Source: a virus | Length of the DNA stretch: 32,151 nucleotides | IMG/VR virus record: IMGVR_UViG_3300027796_000030 | Location: 1-32,151 of that record | Reading direction: 5' to 3' (one strand) | Shown here: piece by piece, positions 1-6,629 of the stretch | Position numbering within the stretch: the stretch's first letter is position 1 | Layout of the letters: each line of letters starts with the position of its first letter | Notes under the pieces: model-generated | The model's database searches: none | The model's input: the letters and a program-made list of their open reading frames with translations, nothing else | Told to the model about the DNA's origin: nothing | Translations under genes and position numbers: made by a program

Positions 1-1
1 G

Positions 2-475
2 TCGTTCGCTTCCTCTGAAGAACCGGATGTCCTCGTTTACGGGTATACGGGCACTACGCTTTTCGAAATCAAAATGAGCCGTTCCGATTTTCTGGCAGAC
101 TCGAAAAAGTCATGTAGAAGAAGATATAAATTGCAACATTGGATGGAAATCGAAAATGTAAAAGACGTTGTTATTAAACGCGCATACGCGAGGCTAAAAC
201 AATATCGACCGGAATTGTTTCTACAGCAAGCGCCTCACCTCGGGAACCGTCGCTATTTCGTTTGCGAAGCTGGACTGATTCAGCCCGAAGAGATTCCCGA
301 AGGATGGGGATTGTACTGGTTCAAGGGCGGGAAATATTACTGCAAAAAAGAAAGCGCAAAATACCGCTCGAATCTCAAAGTAGAAAACGATCTGTTGATT
401 CACTCCATGCGTCGATACGGATCAGGTTGTAAAACCGGAATCGTTATCAATTCGTATTCAGGAGACAAGGAATGA
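2..475 (+). CDS. PD-(D/E)XK-like nuclease, 5' end cut off by window
   Basis: The reading frame is open from base 2, so the true start lies upstream. The visible product starts SFASSEEPDVLVYGYTG and continues into TTLFEIKMSRSDFLADSKK. An Asp after Pro (visible residue 9) followed by Glu-Ile-Lys (residues 22-24) is the PD...ExK arrangement of PD-(D/E)XK nucleases, and the stretch after it (SRSDFLADSKK) is typical of a small phage and MmcB-like nuclease family. An internal ATG at 74 would remove the catalytic motif, so it is unlikely to be the start. The last codons overlap the helicase gene by 4 bases, which suggests translational coupling and a joint role in DNA processing. Function is inferred from motifs only. 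Confidence 0.6.
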   Translation, partial: SFASSEEPDVLVYGYTGTTLFEIKMSRSDFLADSKKSCRRRYKLQHWMEIENVKDVVIKRAYARLKQYRPELFLQQAPHLGNRRYFVCEAGLIQPEEIPEGWGLYWFKGGKYYCKKESAKYRSNLKVENDLLIHSMRRYGSGCKTGIVINSYSGDKE

Positions 476-2028
476 TCCTCCGCAAGCACCAAGCCTCTAT
501 AGTCGAAGTCTGCAAGGAAATCCTTTCCGGTGCTCCGATAAATGAAATCATCCTTTCCGTAACTCCCGGCGGTGGCAAGTCGTTCGTCCCGGTCATTCTC
601 GCAGAAAACCTCATTCCGGCAATCGCTGACCGTATCTGCTGGATCGCTCCCAGAGACGCGCTGAAGTATCAGGGTGAAGCCGAGTTCTTGAATCCGATAT
701 GGAATACCTCGAAGCGTATTCGTGCCGCTCAGAATGGATCTGACCTCTCGCGTGGTTGTGAAGGATACGTCACGACGTTTCAAGCGGTTGGCGCAAATCC
801 TGAATGTCACGCGGAAGAATTTCGGAAACATCGATACATACTTTTCCTCGACGAAACGCATCACGTTTCAGACGATGCAAAATGGGAAGCCGCAATCAAG
901 CCGCTTGTAGAATCTGCGGTACTGGTTGTTTACGCTTCAGGAACACTTTCTCGCGGCGACGGGGAGAAGATTGCATTCCTTCCGTATAAGAATGGTGAAA
1001 TCGACCTCGCGGAAACCGAAACGCGTCGCGTCATCACGTATTCTCGAAGTGAAGCTATTCGAGACGGGGCGATTCTAAAAGTAGGCTTCAAGCTCATCGA
1101 CGGTGAAAGCGAGTGGGAGGAATTGGACGGGACGAAAGGAACGTCGAAACTCTCAGGGGAAGAATCCGCGAAGGCGCTTTTTACGGCACTCAGGACAGAG
1201 TTCTCGAATTCCATGCTCGACGAATGCCTTGCAGACTTCCTTTCGGAATGCACGAACTATACCTCCGCGAAGATGCTTGTCGTCGCTCCGACGATCGAGA
1301 TCGCGAAGGCTTATTACGACTACCTTGCCACAAAAGGACAGTATGCACGTATCGCGACAACCGACGACACCCCGGGCGCGCGCCGGAACGTTGACGACTT
1401 CAAGCGCGGAGTATTTCACATACTCGTTTCGGTCGGAATTTGTTACGAGGGGTTGAATGTCCCTGAAATAACTCATATCTGCTGTCTGACGCATATCCGC
1501 TCTATGCCGTGGCTCGAACAGTGTTTCGCACGTGCGAACCGCCTTGCGCCCGGGAAGCTTCGCGCCATTGTCTACGCTCCGGCCGATCACAACTTCAAGA
1601 AGGCTATGCGCATGATCGAGCGCGAACAGCTCGTCCCGCTTTCAAATCCCGACGAGCAGATGGATCTCGCGGGATCGAGCGAAGAAAAGCGCGGGGAAGG
1701 GACGGGCGAGGCGAGGCCGTGGATCATACCGACAGGATCGACAGCGTATGTTGACGGCGCGCCGACATCATCCCCCCAGGTATCCCCCTGTATCCCCCCA
1801 TGTTCCCCCTCCGAGGCCGAGAAGATCCTCCGGAAGAACATTCATCAGCACATTACGGCGTTTCTCTCGCCGATCAATAACGGTTCGAAACTCGCTTACC
1901 AGAAGATTCTCTATCGTCGCATGCGTCTTCAGGTTGCGAAGCCGGCCGCAGAAATGAACTCGAAAGAACTCGCTGCGATCTGGATATGGCTTAAGAATGA
2001 ATATCCACTCACGGAGGGAATTCAATGA
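472..2028 (+). CDS. Superfamily 2 DEAD/DEAH-box helicase
   Basis: This 518-residue protein has the core motifs of an SF2 helicase or translocase. Walker A is TPGGGKS at residues 31-37. The Walker B/DExH motif is DETH at 127-130. A second RecA-like domain carries motif VI as QCFARANR at 350-357, where the Arg residues act as arginine fingers. Residues about 400-450 form a proline-rich linker of low complexity, followed by a basic tail. Phage members of this family unwind or remodel DNA in replication or recombination. The start overlaps the upstream nuclease stop by ATGA, and the stop overlaps the next gene, so it sits in a tight operon. The exact role in the phage cycle is not visible. Confidence 0.85.
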   Translation: MILRKHQASIVEVCKEILSGAPINEIILSVTPGGGKSFVPVILAENLIPAIADRICWIAPRDALKYQGEAEFLNPIWNTSKRIRAAQNGSDLSRGCEGYVTTFQAVGANPECHAEEFRKHRYILFLDETHHVSDDAKWEAAIKPLVESAVLVVYASGTLSRGDGEKIAFLPYKNGEIDLAETETRRVITYSRSEAIRDGAILKVGFKLIDGESEWEELDGTKGTSKLSGEESAKALFTALRTEFSNSMLDECLADFLSECTNYTSAKMLVVAPTIEIAKAYYDYLATKGQYARIATTDDTPGARRNVDDFKRGVFHILVSVGICYEGLNVPEITHICCLTHIRSMPWLEQCFARANRLAPGKLRAIVYAPADHNFKKAMRMIEREQLVPLSNPDEQMDLAGSSEEKRGEGTGEARPWIIPTGSTAYVDGAPTSSPQVSPCIPPCSPSEAEKILRKNIHQHITAFLSPINNGSKLAYQKILYRRMRLQVAKPAAEMNSKELAAIWIWLKNEYPLTEGIQ

Positions 2029-2519
2029 AAAAGCTTCTCATTTTCCTCTTCATTACCGCGTTTCTTTGTTCCGTAGGCAATTCGGTCCAGAAAATCGAAC
2101 GACCGGCCTTTACCGTCGATTTCTCGGAACCTGAGCTCAATATCTACATGATCGCGTCGTATCTGACCGGATGCCCTGAATATATTCTTCGCGGGATTCA
2201 CTTTGCTGAGTCGACGTATGGTATGAACACGAAGCACAAGGATCCGCTTGACCGCGGCGAATTCGGGTTGCATGAGGATCCTTCTTTCCACGCTGAGCGC
2301 GCGGCAAAGTGGGGCGAATACAACGCAGATTGTCCGCTACAGTCGGCGATCATCGCGGGTCATATTTACATGGAAAACTTACGTATTATTGGTAATGAAC
2401 GTGACGCAATTGCGGCTTACAAACAGGGAAGACGCGGTGTTCGCGAGAATGGGCGCCAGGAATGGTACGTCGAGCGCGTCTTAAATTATCAGGTAATTTT
2501 AGGAGAATCGATAGTATGA
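2025..2519 (+). CDS. Secreted lytic transglycosylase-like protein
   Basis: The N-terminus (MKKLLIFLFITAFLCSVG) is a clear signal peptide: two lysines followed by a hydrophobic stretch. The mature part has an SLT/lysozyme-like motif, with a Glu in GIHFAESTYG followed by the GEFGLHE segment, and a later AIAAYKQG segment equivalent to the AYNxG motif of transglycosylases. At 164 residues it matches a single catalytic domain. It would cleave glycan strands outside the membrane. Its place among early DNA genes, rather than with the lysis genes at 27651-28532, is odd. It overlaps the helicase stop by 4 bases. It could help lysis, entry or host surface change; the sequence does not decide which. Confidence 0.6.
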   Translation: MKKLLIFLFITAFLCSVGNSVQKIERPAFTVDFSEPELNIYMIASYLTGCPEYILRGIHFAESTYGMNTKHKDPLDRGEFGLHEDPSFHAERAAKWGEYNADCPLQSAIIAGHIYMENLRIIGNERDAIAAYKQGRRGVRENGRQEWYVERVLNYQVILGESIV

Positions 2520-3364
2520 AAGAAATTGAAGCCTTACGGGATGATTTCTGTCGCGCTCATAACGGAACAAGCTTTACCCCGGACGTTCGCGCAGACAAGG
2601 CGGTCCGCGATTATTCTGCCGAACTTGAGGCCGACCTTTCCGAGCTTGGCGACAATACCGGAAATTATGCCCGGAAATACGTCGAGCACCTGAGGACGTA
2701 CACCGCGCGCATGTCGCGTTGCATGTCACCAATGATTACCGGCCCTGCCAACTTCCCGGCCGAGGCCAATCGAAAGCGCATGGCGTCCGCTATGAAGGCA
2801 TGGGACGAGTTCCAGGCGTGGCGCGAGCGGTATATCAAGCGCGCGAACAGCATCCCGGTAAAGTCTCCCGAAGAAGAGATCGACGACGCGGTAATCAAGC
2901 TTGAAAAAGAGCGGAACGCGCACACCCTCATGGTAGAGGTGAACAAGATCCATCGCCGGAAAATAAGCGACGATGAAAAGCGAAAGGCCTTCGCCGAAGA
3001 GCTCGAGATATCGTCCAAAATGATCGACAAGCTCATGGAGCCCGATTTCATGGGCCGCTTCGGGTTTGCTTCCTACGCGCTGACTAATTCAAACGCACGG
3101 ATCAAGAACCTCGAGGAAAAGGTATTGACCATGAAAAACCGGATCACGCGCCGCGACGACTTCGATCCGATCGCATTTCCGGGCGGATCAATCGACATCG
3201 AGGGTGACCGCGTAGTTATCAGGCATAACGAAAGGCCAAGCAACGAGATGATCTCCGCGCTCAAGGCTCGCGGGTTCCATTGGTCCCCGAAGGGAAAATA
3301 TTGGTGCCGAAAGCATACGGCGAACGCGCTCCGTGACGCGAAAAACATTTGCGAGGTCAAGTGA
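2516..3364 (+). CDS. Conserved phage protein with C-terminal GFxWSPKxKYW domain
   Basis: The start at 2516 is preceded by AGGAG and overlaps the previous stop as ATGA; the frame is open further upstream but without a better ribosome site. The product is 282 residues. The first 200 residues are highly charged and probably helical, with several coiled-coil-like stretches. The last 60 residues contain SNEMISALKARGFHWSPKGK followed by YWCRKHT and NALRDA. This pattern (new residue, then GF-W-SP-K-W and a final NA) recurs in many phage and plasmid proteins linked to DNA methylation or anti-restriction genes, but its biochemical role is not established to my knowledge. The next gene begins on its stop codon. 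Confidence 0.6.
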   Translation: MKEIEALRDDFCRAHNGTSFTPDVRADKAVRDYSAELEADLSELGDNTGNYARKYVEHLRTYTARMSRCMSPMITGPANFPAEANRKRMASAMKAWDEFQAWRERYIKRANSIPVKSPEEEIDDAVIKLEKERNAHTLMVEVNKIHRRKISDDEKRKAFAEELEISSKMIDKLMEPDFMGRFGFASYALTNSNARIKNLEEKVLTMKNRITRRDDFDPIAFPGGSIDIEGDRVVIRHNERPSNEMISALKARGFHWSPKGKYWCRKHTANALRDAKNICEVK

Positions 3365-3627
3365 TGGATTATCGATACGCGAATCCATGGGCTCGAAACA
3401 ATGAACCAAAGGAATATATTCGATTTGAAAAGCCGACTGAATACAACGGTTGCCAGATATTCCATGTGCATCAAAACCAATTCGACGTGGTAAAAGCAGG
3501 TGTTTGTATTTCTCAGCGCGGAGGGCTTGAAGGTGCCAAAAAATGCGCCGATGTCGTTGCCGATCTCATGTTCCCGAGCTTTCATGACGTGAGATCTCAA
3601 ATGCTGGAAAAACACGGTCATATATGA
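3364..3627 (+). CDS. Small hypothetical protein
   Basis: ATG at 3364 overlaps the TGA of the preceding gene, which favours this start over one five codons upstream. The 87-residue product is soluble, with no membrane segment. It contains YIRFEKPTEYNGCQIFHVHQ and a helical C-terminal half. I do not recognise the family. Tight overlap with neighbours on both sides supports a real gene in the same operon. Confidence 0.55.
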   Translation: MDYRYANPWARNNEPKEYIRFEKPTEYNGCQIFHVHQNQFDVVKAGVCISQRGGLEGAKKCADVVADLMFPSFHDVRSQMLEKHGHI

Positions 3628-3887
3628 AACCGCTCTCCGTGACCCGCGCAGTGTATGCAGTTCTCGACGATCTACCGGAAGGAAGAATATCGGGCCGTGA
3701 GCTGCAATACATGGTCACGCTGCGCCTTGAGAACAAGGATCCGTATCATTCGTCGGTTCTTGAGAAGGCGCGGGACTATGCGGATATCACGGGAGCGACG
3801 TTCGAATGCGTGGATGGGAAACGAAGCATTTATAACTTCCGCCCGGGGTTCAGGCTGGGTGATACGAAGATTGGGGGGAGGGAATGA
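3624..3887 (+). CDS. Small protein, possible winged-helix fold
   Basis: This gene of 87 residues begins 4 bases before the previous stop. The pattern VTRAVYAVLDDLPEGRISGR, then a helix, then a short beta segment (ATFECVDGKRSIYNFRP), resembles a winged-helix DNA-binding domain: helices first, then a wing formed by two strands. No catalytic motif is seen. It may bind DNA, but this is inference from secondary-structure pattern only. Confidence 0.5.
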   Translation: MKPLSVTRAVYAVLDDLPEGRISGRELQYMVTLRLENKDPYHSSVLEKARDYADITGATFECVDGKRSIYNFRPGFRLGDTKIGGRE

Positions 3888-4126
3888 TGACTTTGCAGCT
3901 TGATCTGTTCCGTGATGCGATGATAAGAGATGGATTCCCGGGAGTTCCTCGATTCCCAGGAAAAACATGCTCAATTCACTGCGAGAACTTCAGGTATTTT
4001 GAGTATGCCCCTGGGAAATCATCCTACCCAACCGGCAAATGTCTGGCTAAAAGCTATCTGATCTTCAACCCGATTATCGGACATGAATGCCTTGCGACTC
4101 TTTTTCCTTGTGAGGTAAGCGCATGA
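3884..4126 (+). CDS. Small hypothetical protein, cysteine-containing
   Basis: The 80-residue product (MMTLQLDLFRDAMIRDGFPG at its start) overlaps both neighbours by 4 bases. It has four scattered cysteines (CSIHC, GKC, HEC), which could bind a metal, but spacing does not match a known zinc ribbon. No function can be assigned. Its position directly before the cytosine methyltransferase, with an ATGA junction, suggests co-translation with it. Confidence 0.5.
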   Translation: MMTLQLDLFRDAMIRDGFPGVPRFPGKTCSIHCENFRYFEYAPGKSSYPTGKCLAKSYLIFNPIIGHECLATLFPCEVSA

Positions 4127-5037
4127 CCGCGATCGACCTTTTCGCCGGAGCTGGAGGATTCTCGACTGGTGCGCGCGCCGCGGGAGTCAACGTTCTCTGG
4201 GCTGGCAATCACTGGCCCGAGGCCGTTCAGGTTCATGCGAATAACCATCCCGACACGATCCATATCTGCCAGGACTTGCATCAGGCGGATTGGAGTAAAG
4301 TTCCCTCGCATGACCTCCTCATGGCATCGCCGTGTTGCCAGGGGCATTCACGCGCGCGCGGAAAGGAAAACGGAGATCCTCAGCACGATGCCTCGAGATC
4401 GACCGCCTGGGCCGTTATTTCAGCTGCCGAGTACCATAGGCCCGCCCATATTCTGGTCGAGAACGTGCCTGAGTTCTGTAAATGGGCGCTGTATCCCGCA
4501 TGGAGGATGGCGATCGAAGCGCTCGGTTATTCTGTTTCTCCTCATGTCATCGACGCGGCCGATCATGGCGTCCCGCAGAACCGGCGCCGCCTGTTTCTGG
4601 TTTGCGCCCGATCGAAAGCACCGCTCGTTCTCTTCATGGAATCGAAGCAGACACGGACCGCTGCGACGATCATCGATGACACCGCCTCCGGCTGGTCCAA
4701 TGTTGATAAACTCGGTAGAAGTGCGAGAACGCTTGAGCGTGTAAGAAACGGTCGCCAAGTATTCGGTGAGCGTTTCTTAATTGCCTATTACGGATCGGAG
4801 CACGGAGGACGGAGCCTTGATCGTCCGATCGGCACGATAACCACCAAGGATCGCTATGCGTTCGTTTCAGGCGATCAGATGCGCATGCTGAATATCACTG
4901 AATACCGGCGCGCGATGGGCTTCCCCGCGGATTACAGGCTTCCAGAGAATCATGCAAACGCTTTGAAAATGCTGGGGAATGCCGTGTGCCCTCCAGTCGT
5001 AACCGACATCATTAACGAAATCAGGAGAATAGCATAA
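4123..5037 (+). CDS. DNA (cytosine-5-)-methyltransferase
   Basis: This 304-residue protein carries the ordered motifs of C5 cytosine methyltransferases. Motif I, which binds S-adenosylmethionine, is AIDLFAGAGGFSTG near residue 3. Motif IV is SPCCQGHS, with the catalytic Cys at residue 72; the usual Pro just before it is replaced by Cys. Motif VI is ENV at 113-115, motif VIII is QNRRR at 152-156, and motif X is GNAVCPP near 285. The target-recognition region between VIII and X is short. No matching restriction enzyme is beside it, so it is probably an orphan enzyme that protects phage DNA from host restriction or marks it. Its target sequence cannot be read from the gene. Confidence 0.92.
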   Translation: MTAIDLFAGAGGFSTGARAAGVNVLWAGNHWPEAVQVHANNHPDTIHICQDLHQADWSKVPSHDLLMASPCCQGHSRARGKENGDPQHDASRSTAWAVISAAEYHRPAHILVENVPEFCKWALYPAWRMAIEALGYSVSPHVIDAADHGVPQNRRRLFLVCARSKAPLVLFMESKQTRTAATIIDDTASGWSNVDKLGRSARTLERVRNGRQVFGERFLIAYYGSEHGGRSLDRPIGTITTKDRYAFVSGDQMRMLNITEYRRAMGFPADYRLPENHANALKMLGNAVCPPVVTDIINEIRRIA

Positions 5038-5483
5038 TGACCCCAACCTTCGAGCCCTTCATCAACGATTTCGTCATCCCAGAGAACTGGTCGATCCTTT
5101 CCTCTCGTTTCGACGTTTCGACATGGACTCCTTCAAATCAACGTCTGAAAATCATCGGCGAGATCGTCGAATTCCACGAAGCTCTCGAGCTCTACAAAAC
5201 CGTTCCGACCCCGCTCGGATTTTTAGACGTCATCGATGAGCTCGCGGACATCATCATCTCCTGCTGTACGCTCATTCGGCTTCAAGGTTCCGATCGCAGG
5301 TTTCAGCCGATTCTCATTAACCACGAAGACGATCCGCTCGAATGGATTCGCATGGTTTATTCGCGGGATACGAACCTTGTTCTCTCTTCGGTCGCCTGTT
5401 ATGCACGAAAGCTCGGTATCAACGTCGAAGAAGCAATCTCTCGGAAGCTTGTCTACAACATGCAGCGAAAGGATTGGAACTGA
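5037..5483 (+). CDS. MazG-like nucleotide pyrophosphohydrolase
   Basis: The 148-residue product shows the metal-binding pattern of all-alpha NTP pyrophosphatases: GEIVEFHEAL with Glu42 and Glu45 (ExxE), then DELADI with Glu68 and Asp71 (ExxD). The C-terminus (RKLVYNMQRKDW) also fits this family. Such enzymes hydrolyse NTPs or dNTPs to the monophosphate and pyrophosphate. In phages they adjust nucleotide pools or lower alarmone levels. Start and stop overlap the methyltransferase and the next gene. The substrate is unknown. Confidence 0.72.
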   Translation: MTPTFEPFINDFVIPENWSILSSRFDVSTWTPSNQRLKIIGEIVEFHEALELYKTVPTPLGFLDVIDELADIIISCCTLIRLQGSDRRFQPILINHEDDPLEWIRMVYSRDTNLVLSSVACYARKLGINVEEAISRKLVYNMQRKDWN

Positions 5484-5959
5484 TGCCAACAAAGGTCGAA
5501 CAGGATCGCTTAAACCTCATTGATATGTGCAAGCAGCTCGTTTCTGGTTCGACAATCTATAACCTCAAGGGAGACGTTTCGGTAAACGGATGGCGGGCCC
5601 GAAAGTACAAGCTGATAAAGCTCGGAGTAATCATCAACACGAAGATGTACCCCGGAAGAGGCTACGGGACTCCGTTCTATACGCTCGGGGAATCGCTTGA
5701 AAGTACGATTCAAAAAATCGACTGTAAAAAGCCGGAACAGAAGGAGAAGGAGAAACGCGATAGAAGAAACCGTACTCGAAACGATCCAGGATGCTCAGGA
5801 CGGTTCGCGGGATATGGAATCGAAAGCTGGCTGTTTATGACTTCTGACTGCGCGAATGAATACATGGACTGGTGCTACGACTGGACCGATCCGGCGCAGC
5901 GAAGACGGAAATGGAAAAATGGTAAAAAGAAGGGAAAGGCAAAAAATGAAGGTAAATGA
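5483..5959 (+). CDS. Basic hypothetical protein
   Basis: ATG at 5483 overlaps the TGA of the MazG-like gene, so it is chosen over an upstream in-frame ATG. The product has 158 residues. Residues 1-70 look like a compact helix-turn domain (SGSTIYNLKGDVSVNGWRAR). A strongly basic middle (KKPEQKEKEKRDRRNRTRN) and a lysine-rich end (KKGKAKNEGK) suggest nucleic-acid binding. It is the last gene of the leftward part of the + strand block, and it faces the repressor gene end to end, 25 bases away. No family recognised. Confidence 0.5.
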   Translation: MPTKVEQDRLNLIDMCKQLVSGSTIYNLKGDVSVNGWRARKYKLIKLGVIINTKMYPGRGYGTPFYTLGESLESTIQKIDCKKPEQKEKEKRDRRNRTRNDPGCSGRFAGYGIESWLFMTSDCANEYMDWCYDWTDPAQRRRKWKNGKKKGKAKNEGK

Positions 5960-5966
5960 GATTTTT

Positions 5967-5981
5967 GTCCGCATTGCGGAC
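5967..5981. repeat. 15-bp inverted repeat GTCCGCATTGCGGAC (copy 1)
   Basis: Six-base arms with a three-base loop lie in the 25-base gap between two convergent genes. The same 15-mer, in opposite orientation, recurs at 18536-18550. The T-run is on the wrong side for an intrinsic terminator in either direction (it precedes the hairpin on the + strand), so a termination role is not supported. Confidence 0.5.
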
Positions 5982-5984
5982 GTA

Positions 5985-6239
5985 TCACCTGTCCATGATC
6001 TTCTTGATTTCTTCGAGCTTCTCGGCCGCGTGGTTTTGCGGCTCGGCGCCGGTAACGAGGAATTCGACGGAGACATTGAGCGCCGCGGCGATCCGGACGG
6101 ATTCATCGGCACGAGGGAGGTTTTCATATCGTTTCAATGAATTATACGAGTCGTAATTCATTCCGAGTCCTTCAATGAAATCTCGGAGGTTTAGGTTCTT
6201 TGCTTTGACAAGCTCTTTTACGCGGTCGAAGAAGTCCAT
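5985..6239 (-). CDS. Cro/CI-type HTH repressor
   Basis: This is the only convincing minus-strand gene. The 84-residue product has an XRE-type helix-turn-helix: LNLRDFIEGLGMNYDSYNSL covers helices 2 and 3, followed by YENLPRADESVRIAAALNVS and FLVTG, a classic ending of this domain (choose start by conserved length). A short charged helix (KLEEIKKIMDR) follows, possibly for dimerisation. It lacks the C-terminal S24 peptidase domain of SOS-cleaved repressors, so induction would need another trigger or anti-repressor. It faces the early promoter and operator-like repeats at 6259-6340, which fits a lysogeny switch. No Shine-Dalgarno sequence precedes its start codon. Confidence 0.8.
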   Translation of the reverse strand: MDFFDRVKELVKAKNLNLRDFIEGLGMNYDSYNSLKRYENLPRADESVRIAAALNVSVEFLVTGAEPQNHAAEKLEEIKKIMDR

Positions 6240-6246
6240 GCAAAGA

Positions 6247-6275
6247 AATATACACGAAATTGGTTAAATAAACAA
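6247..6275 (-). promoter_or_regulatory. Predicted repressor promoter
   Basis: Read on the minus strand, TTGTTT (6275-6270) and TATATT (6252-6247) are separated by 17 bases. Transcription would begin at about 6240, at or next to the repressor start codon at 6239, so the transcript may be leaderless. The leftmost operator-like site (6259-6276) covers the spacer and the -35 box, which allows autoregulation. Confidence 0.5.
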
Positions 6276-6276
6276 T
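6259..6276. promoter_or_regulatory. Operator-like site 1 (ATTGGTT-N4-AAACAAT)
   Basis: One arm matches the perfect palindrome at 6323-6340 exactly and the other has one mismatch. It overlaps the predicted repressor promoter. TTGGTT starts here at 6260, exactly 32 bases before site 2. Binding by the adjacent HTH repressor is inferred. Confidence 0.6.
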
Positions 6277-6283
6277 ATTTATA

Positions 6284-6311
6284 TTGACAACTTGGTTATA
6301 CTAACTATAAT
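6284..6311 (+). promoter_or_regulatory. Strong early promoter (TTGACA-16-TATAAT)
   Basis: Both hexamers match the sigma-70 consensus perfectly: TTGACA at 6284-6289 and TATAAT at 6306-6311, with a 16-base spacer. Transcription would start near 6318 and run right into the structured leader and the early operon. Operator-like site 2 fills the spacer and site 3 lies just after the start point, so repression in the lysogen is expected. Confidence 0.85.
6291..6307. promoter_or_regulatory. Operator-like site 2 (half site TTGGTT in promoter spacer)
   Basis: TTGGTT at 6292-6297 repeats the left arm of sites 1 and 3; the right arm is degenerate. It lies between the -35 and -10 boxes of the early promoter. 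A bound repressor here would block RNA polymerase directly. Confidence 0.5.
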
Positions 6312-6322
6312 AAGTATTAGAT

Positions 6323-6340
6323 ATTGGTTGTGTAACCAAT
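6323..6340. promoter_or_regulatory. Operator-like site 3 (perfect palindrome ATTGGTT-GTGT-AACCAAT)
   Basis: This is a perfect 7-base inverted repeat around GTGT, about 5-22 bases downstream of the predicted transcription start. It is the best match of the three sites and probably the strongest repressor target. Its left arm starts 32 bases after that of site 2. Confidence 0.65.
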
Positions 6341-6349
6341 TTATAGAGA

Positions 6350-6445
6350 CGTTATGAGTGACTACTACCCAGTCATAACGGCTTTCGAGCCTAACAGGCC
6401 GGGTTGAAGCGGGGTAGTAGCGCGGAAATCCGGCCTTTTCTTTCT
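6350..6445 (+). ncRNA. Predicted pseudoknotted leader RNA of the early operon
   Basis: Four complementary pairs can be read in the 5' leader. Stem A: CGTTATGA 6350-6357 with TCATAACG 6373-6380. Stem B: CTACTACCC 6362-6370 with GGGTAGTAG 6412-6420. Stem C: GGCT 6380-6383 with AGCC 6388-6391 around a TTCG tetraloop. Stem D: AGGCCGG 6396-6402 with CCGGCCT 6430-6436, followed by a U-rich run to 6445. Stem B starts in the loop of A and crosses D, so the set implies a pseudoknot or mutually exclusive folds. The U-rich tract after stem D could make it a conditional terminator. I do not match it to a named riboswitch or ribozyme. Confidence 0.55.
6354..6407 (+). CDS. Possible 17-codon leader peptide
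   Basis: ATG at 6354 opens MSDYYPVITAFEPNRPG, ending at TGA 6405-6407, wholly inside the structured leader RNA. The Tyr-Tyr-Pro codons lie in the 5' strand of stem B. Only a weak purine stretch (AGAGAC) precedes the ATG. If translated, ribosome passage would change which stems can form, as in attenuation. It may equally be a chance frame. Confidence 0.25.
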   Translation: MSDYYPVITAFEPNRPG

Positions 6446-6458
6446 ACGGAGGTTCGAT

Positions 6459-6629
6459 ATGACGACATTCCTTGATCTGGTTCGTGCGAACGGATTCGAA
6501 ACGATAAACGAGTACCTGGATTCAATGCCGGAGCTTCCGGTTCAAAACGATATTTCCGAGGCTCGGCTTGAGAAAATCAGGCGGAGCGAGGCCATGACAG
6601 AACAATACCTGGGAGGAAAAGCATGCTGA
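6459..6629 (+). CDS. Small early protein (56 aa)
   Basis: ATG at 6459 has a strong GGAGG six bases upstream (6448-6452). The product starts MTTFLDLVRANGFETINEYL and is 56 residues, soluble and acidic with a helical C-terminal part. It is the first gene after the early promoter and the leader RNA, the usual place for a transcription or host-takeover regulator, but no family is recognised. The next gene starts 7 bases before its stop. Confidence 0.6.
   Translation: MTTFLDLVRANGFETINEYLDSMPELPVQNDISEARLEKIRRSEAMTEQYLGGKAC

Noticed and set aside
5967-5981. Intrinsic terminator between convergent genes
   Set aside because: The T-run precedes the hairpin on the + strand, and the A-run follows it on the minus strand, so neither direction has the required U-tract.
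6350-6445. Hammerhead, HDV-like or known riboswitch identity for the leader RNA
   Set aside because: No CUGAUGA/GAAA hammerhead core is present. The nested arrangement does not fit HDV-like ribozymes, and no conserved riboswitch core could be recognised by eye.
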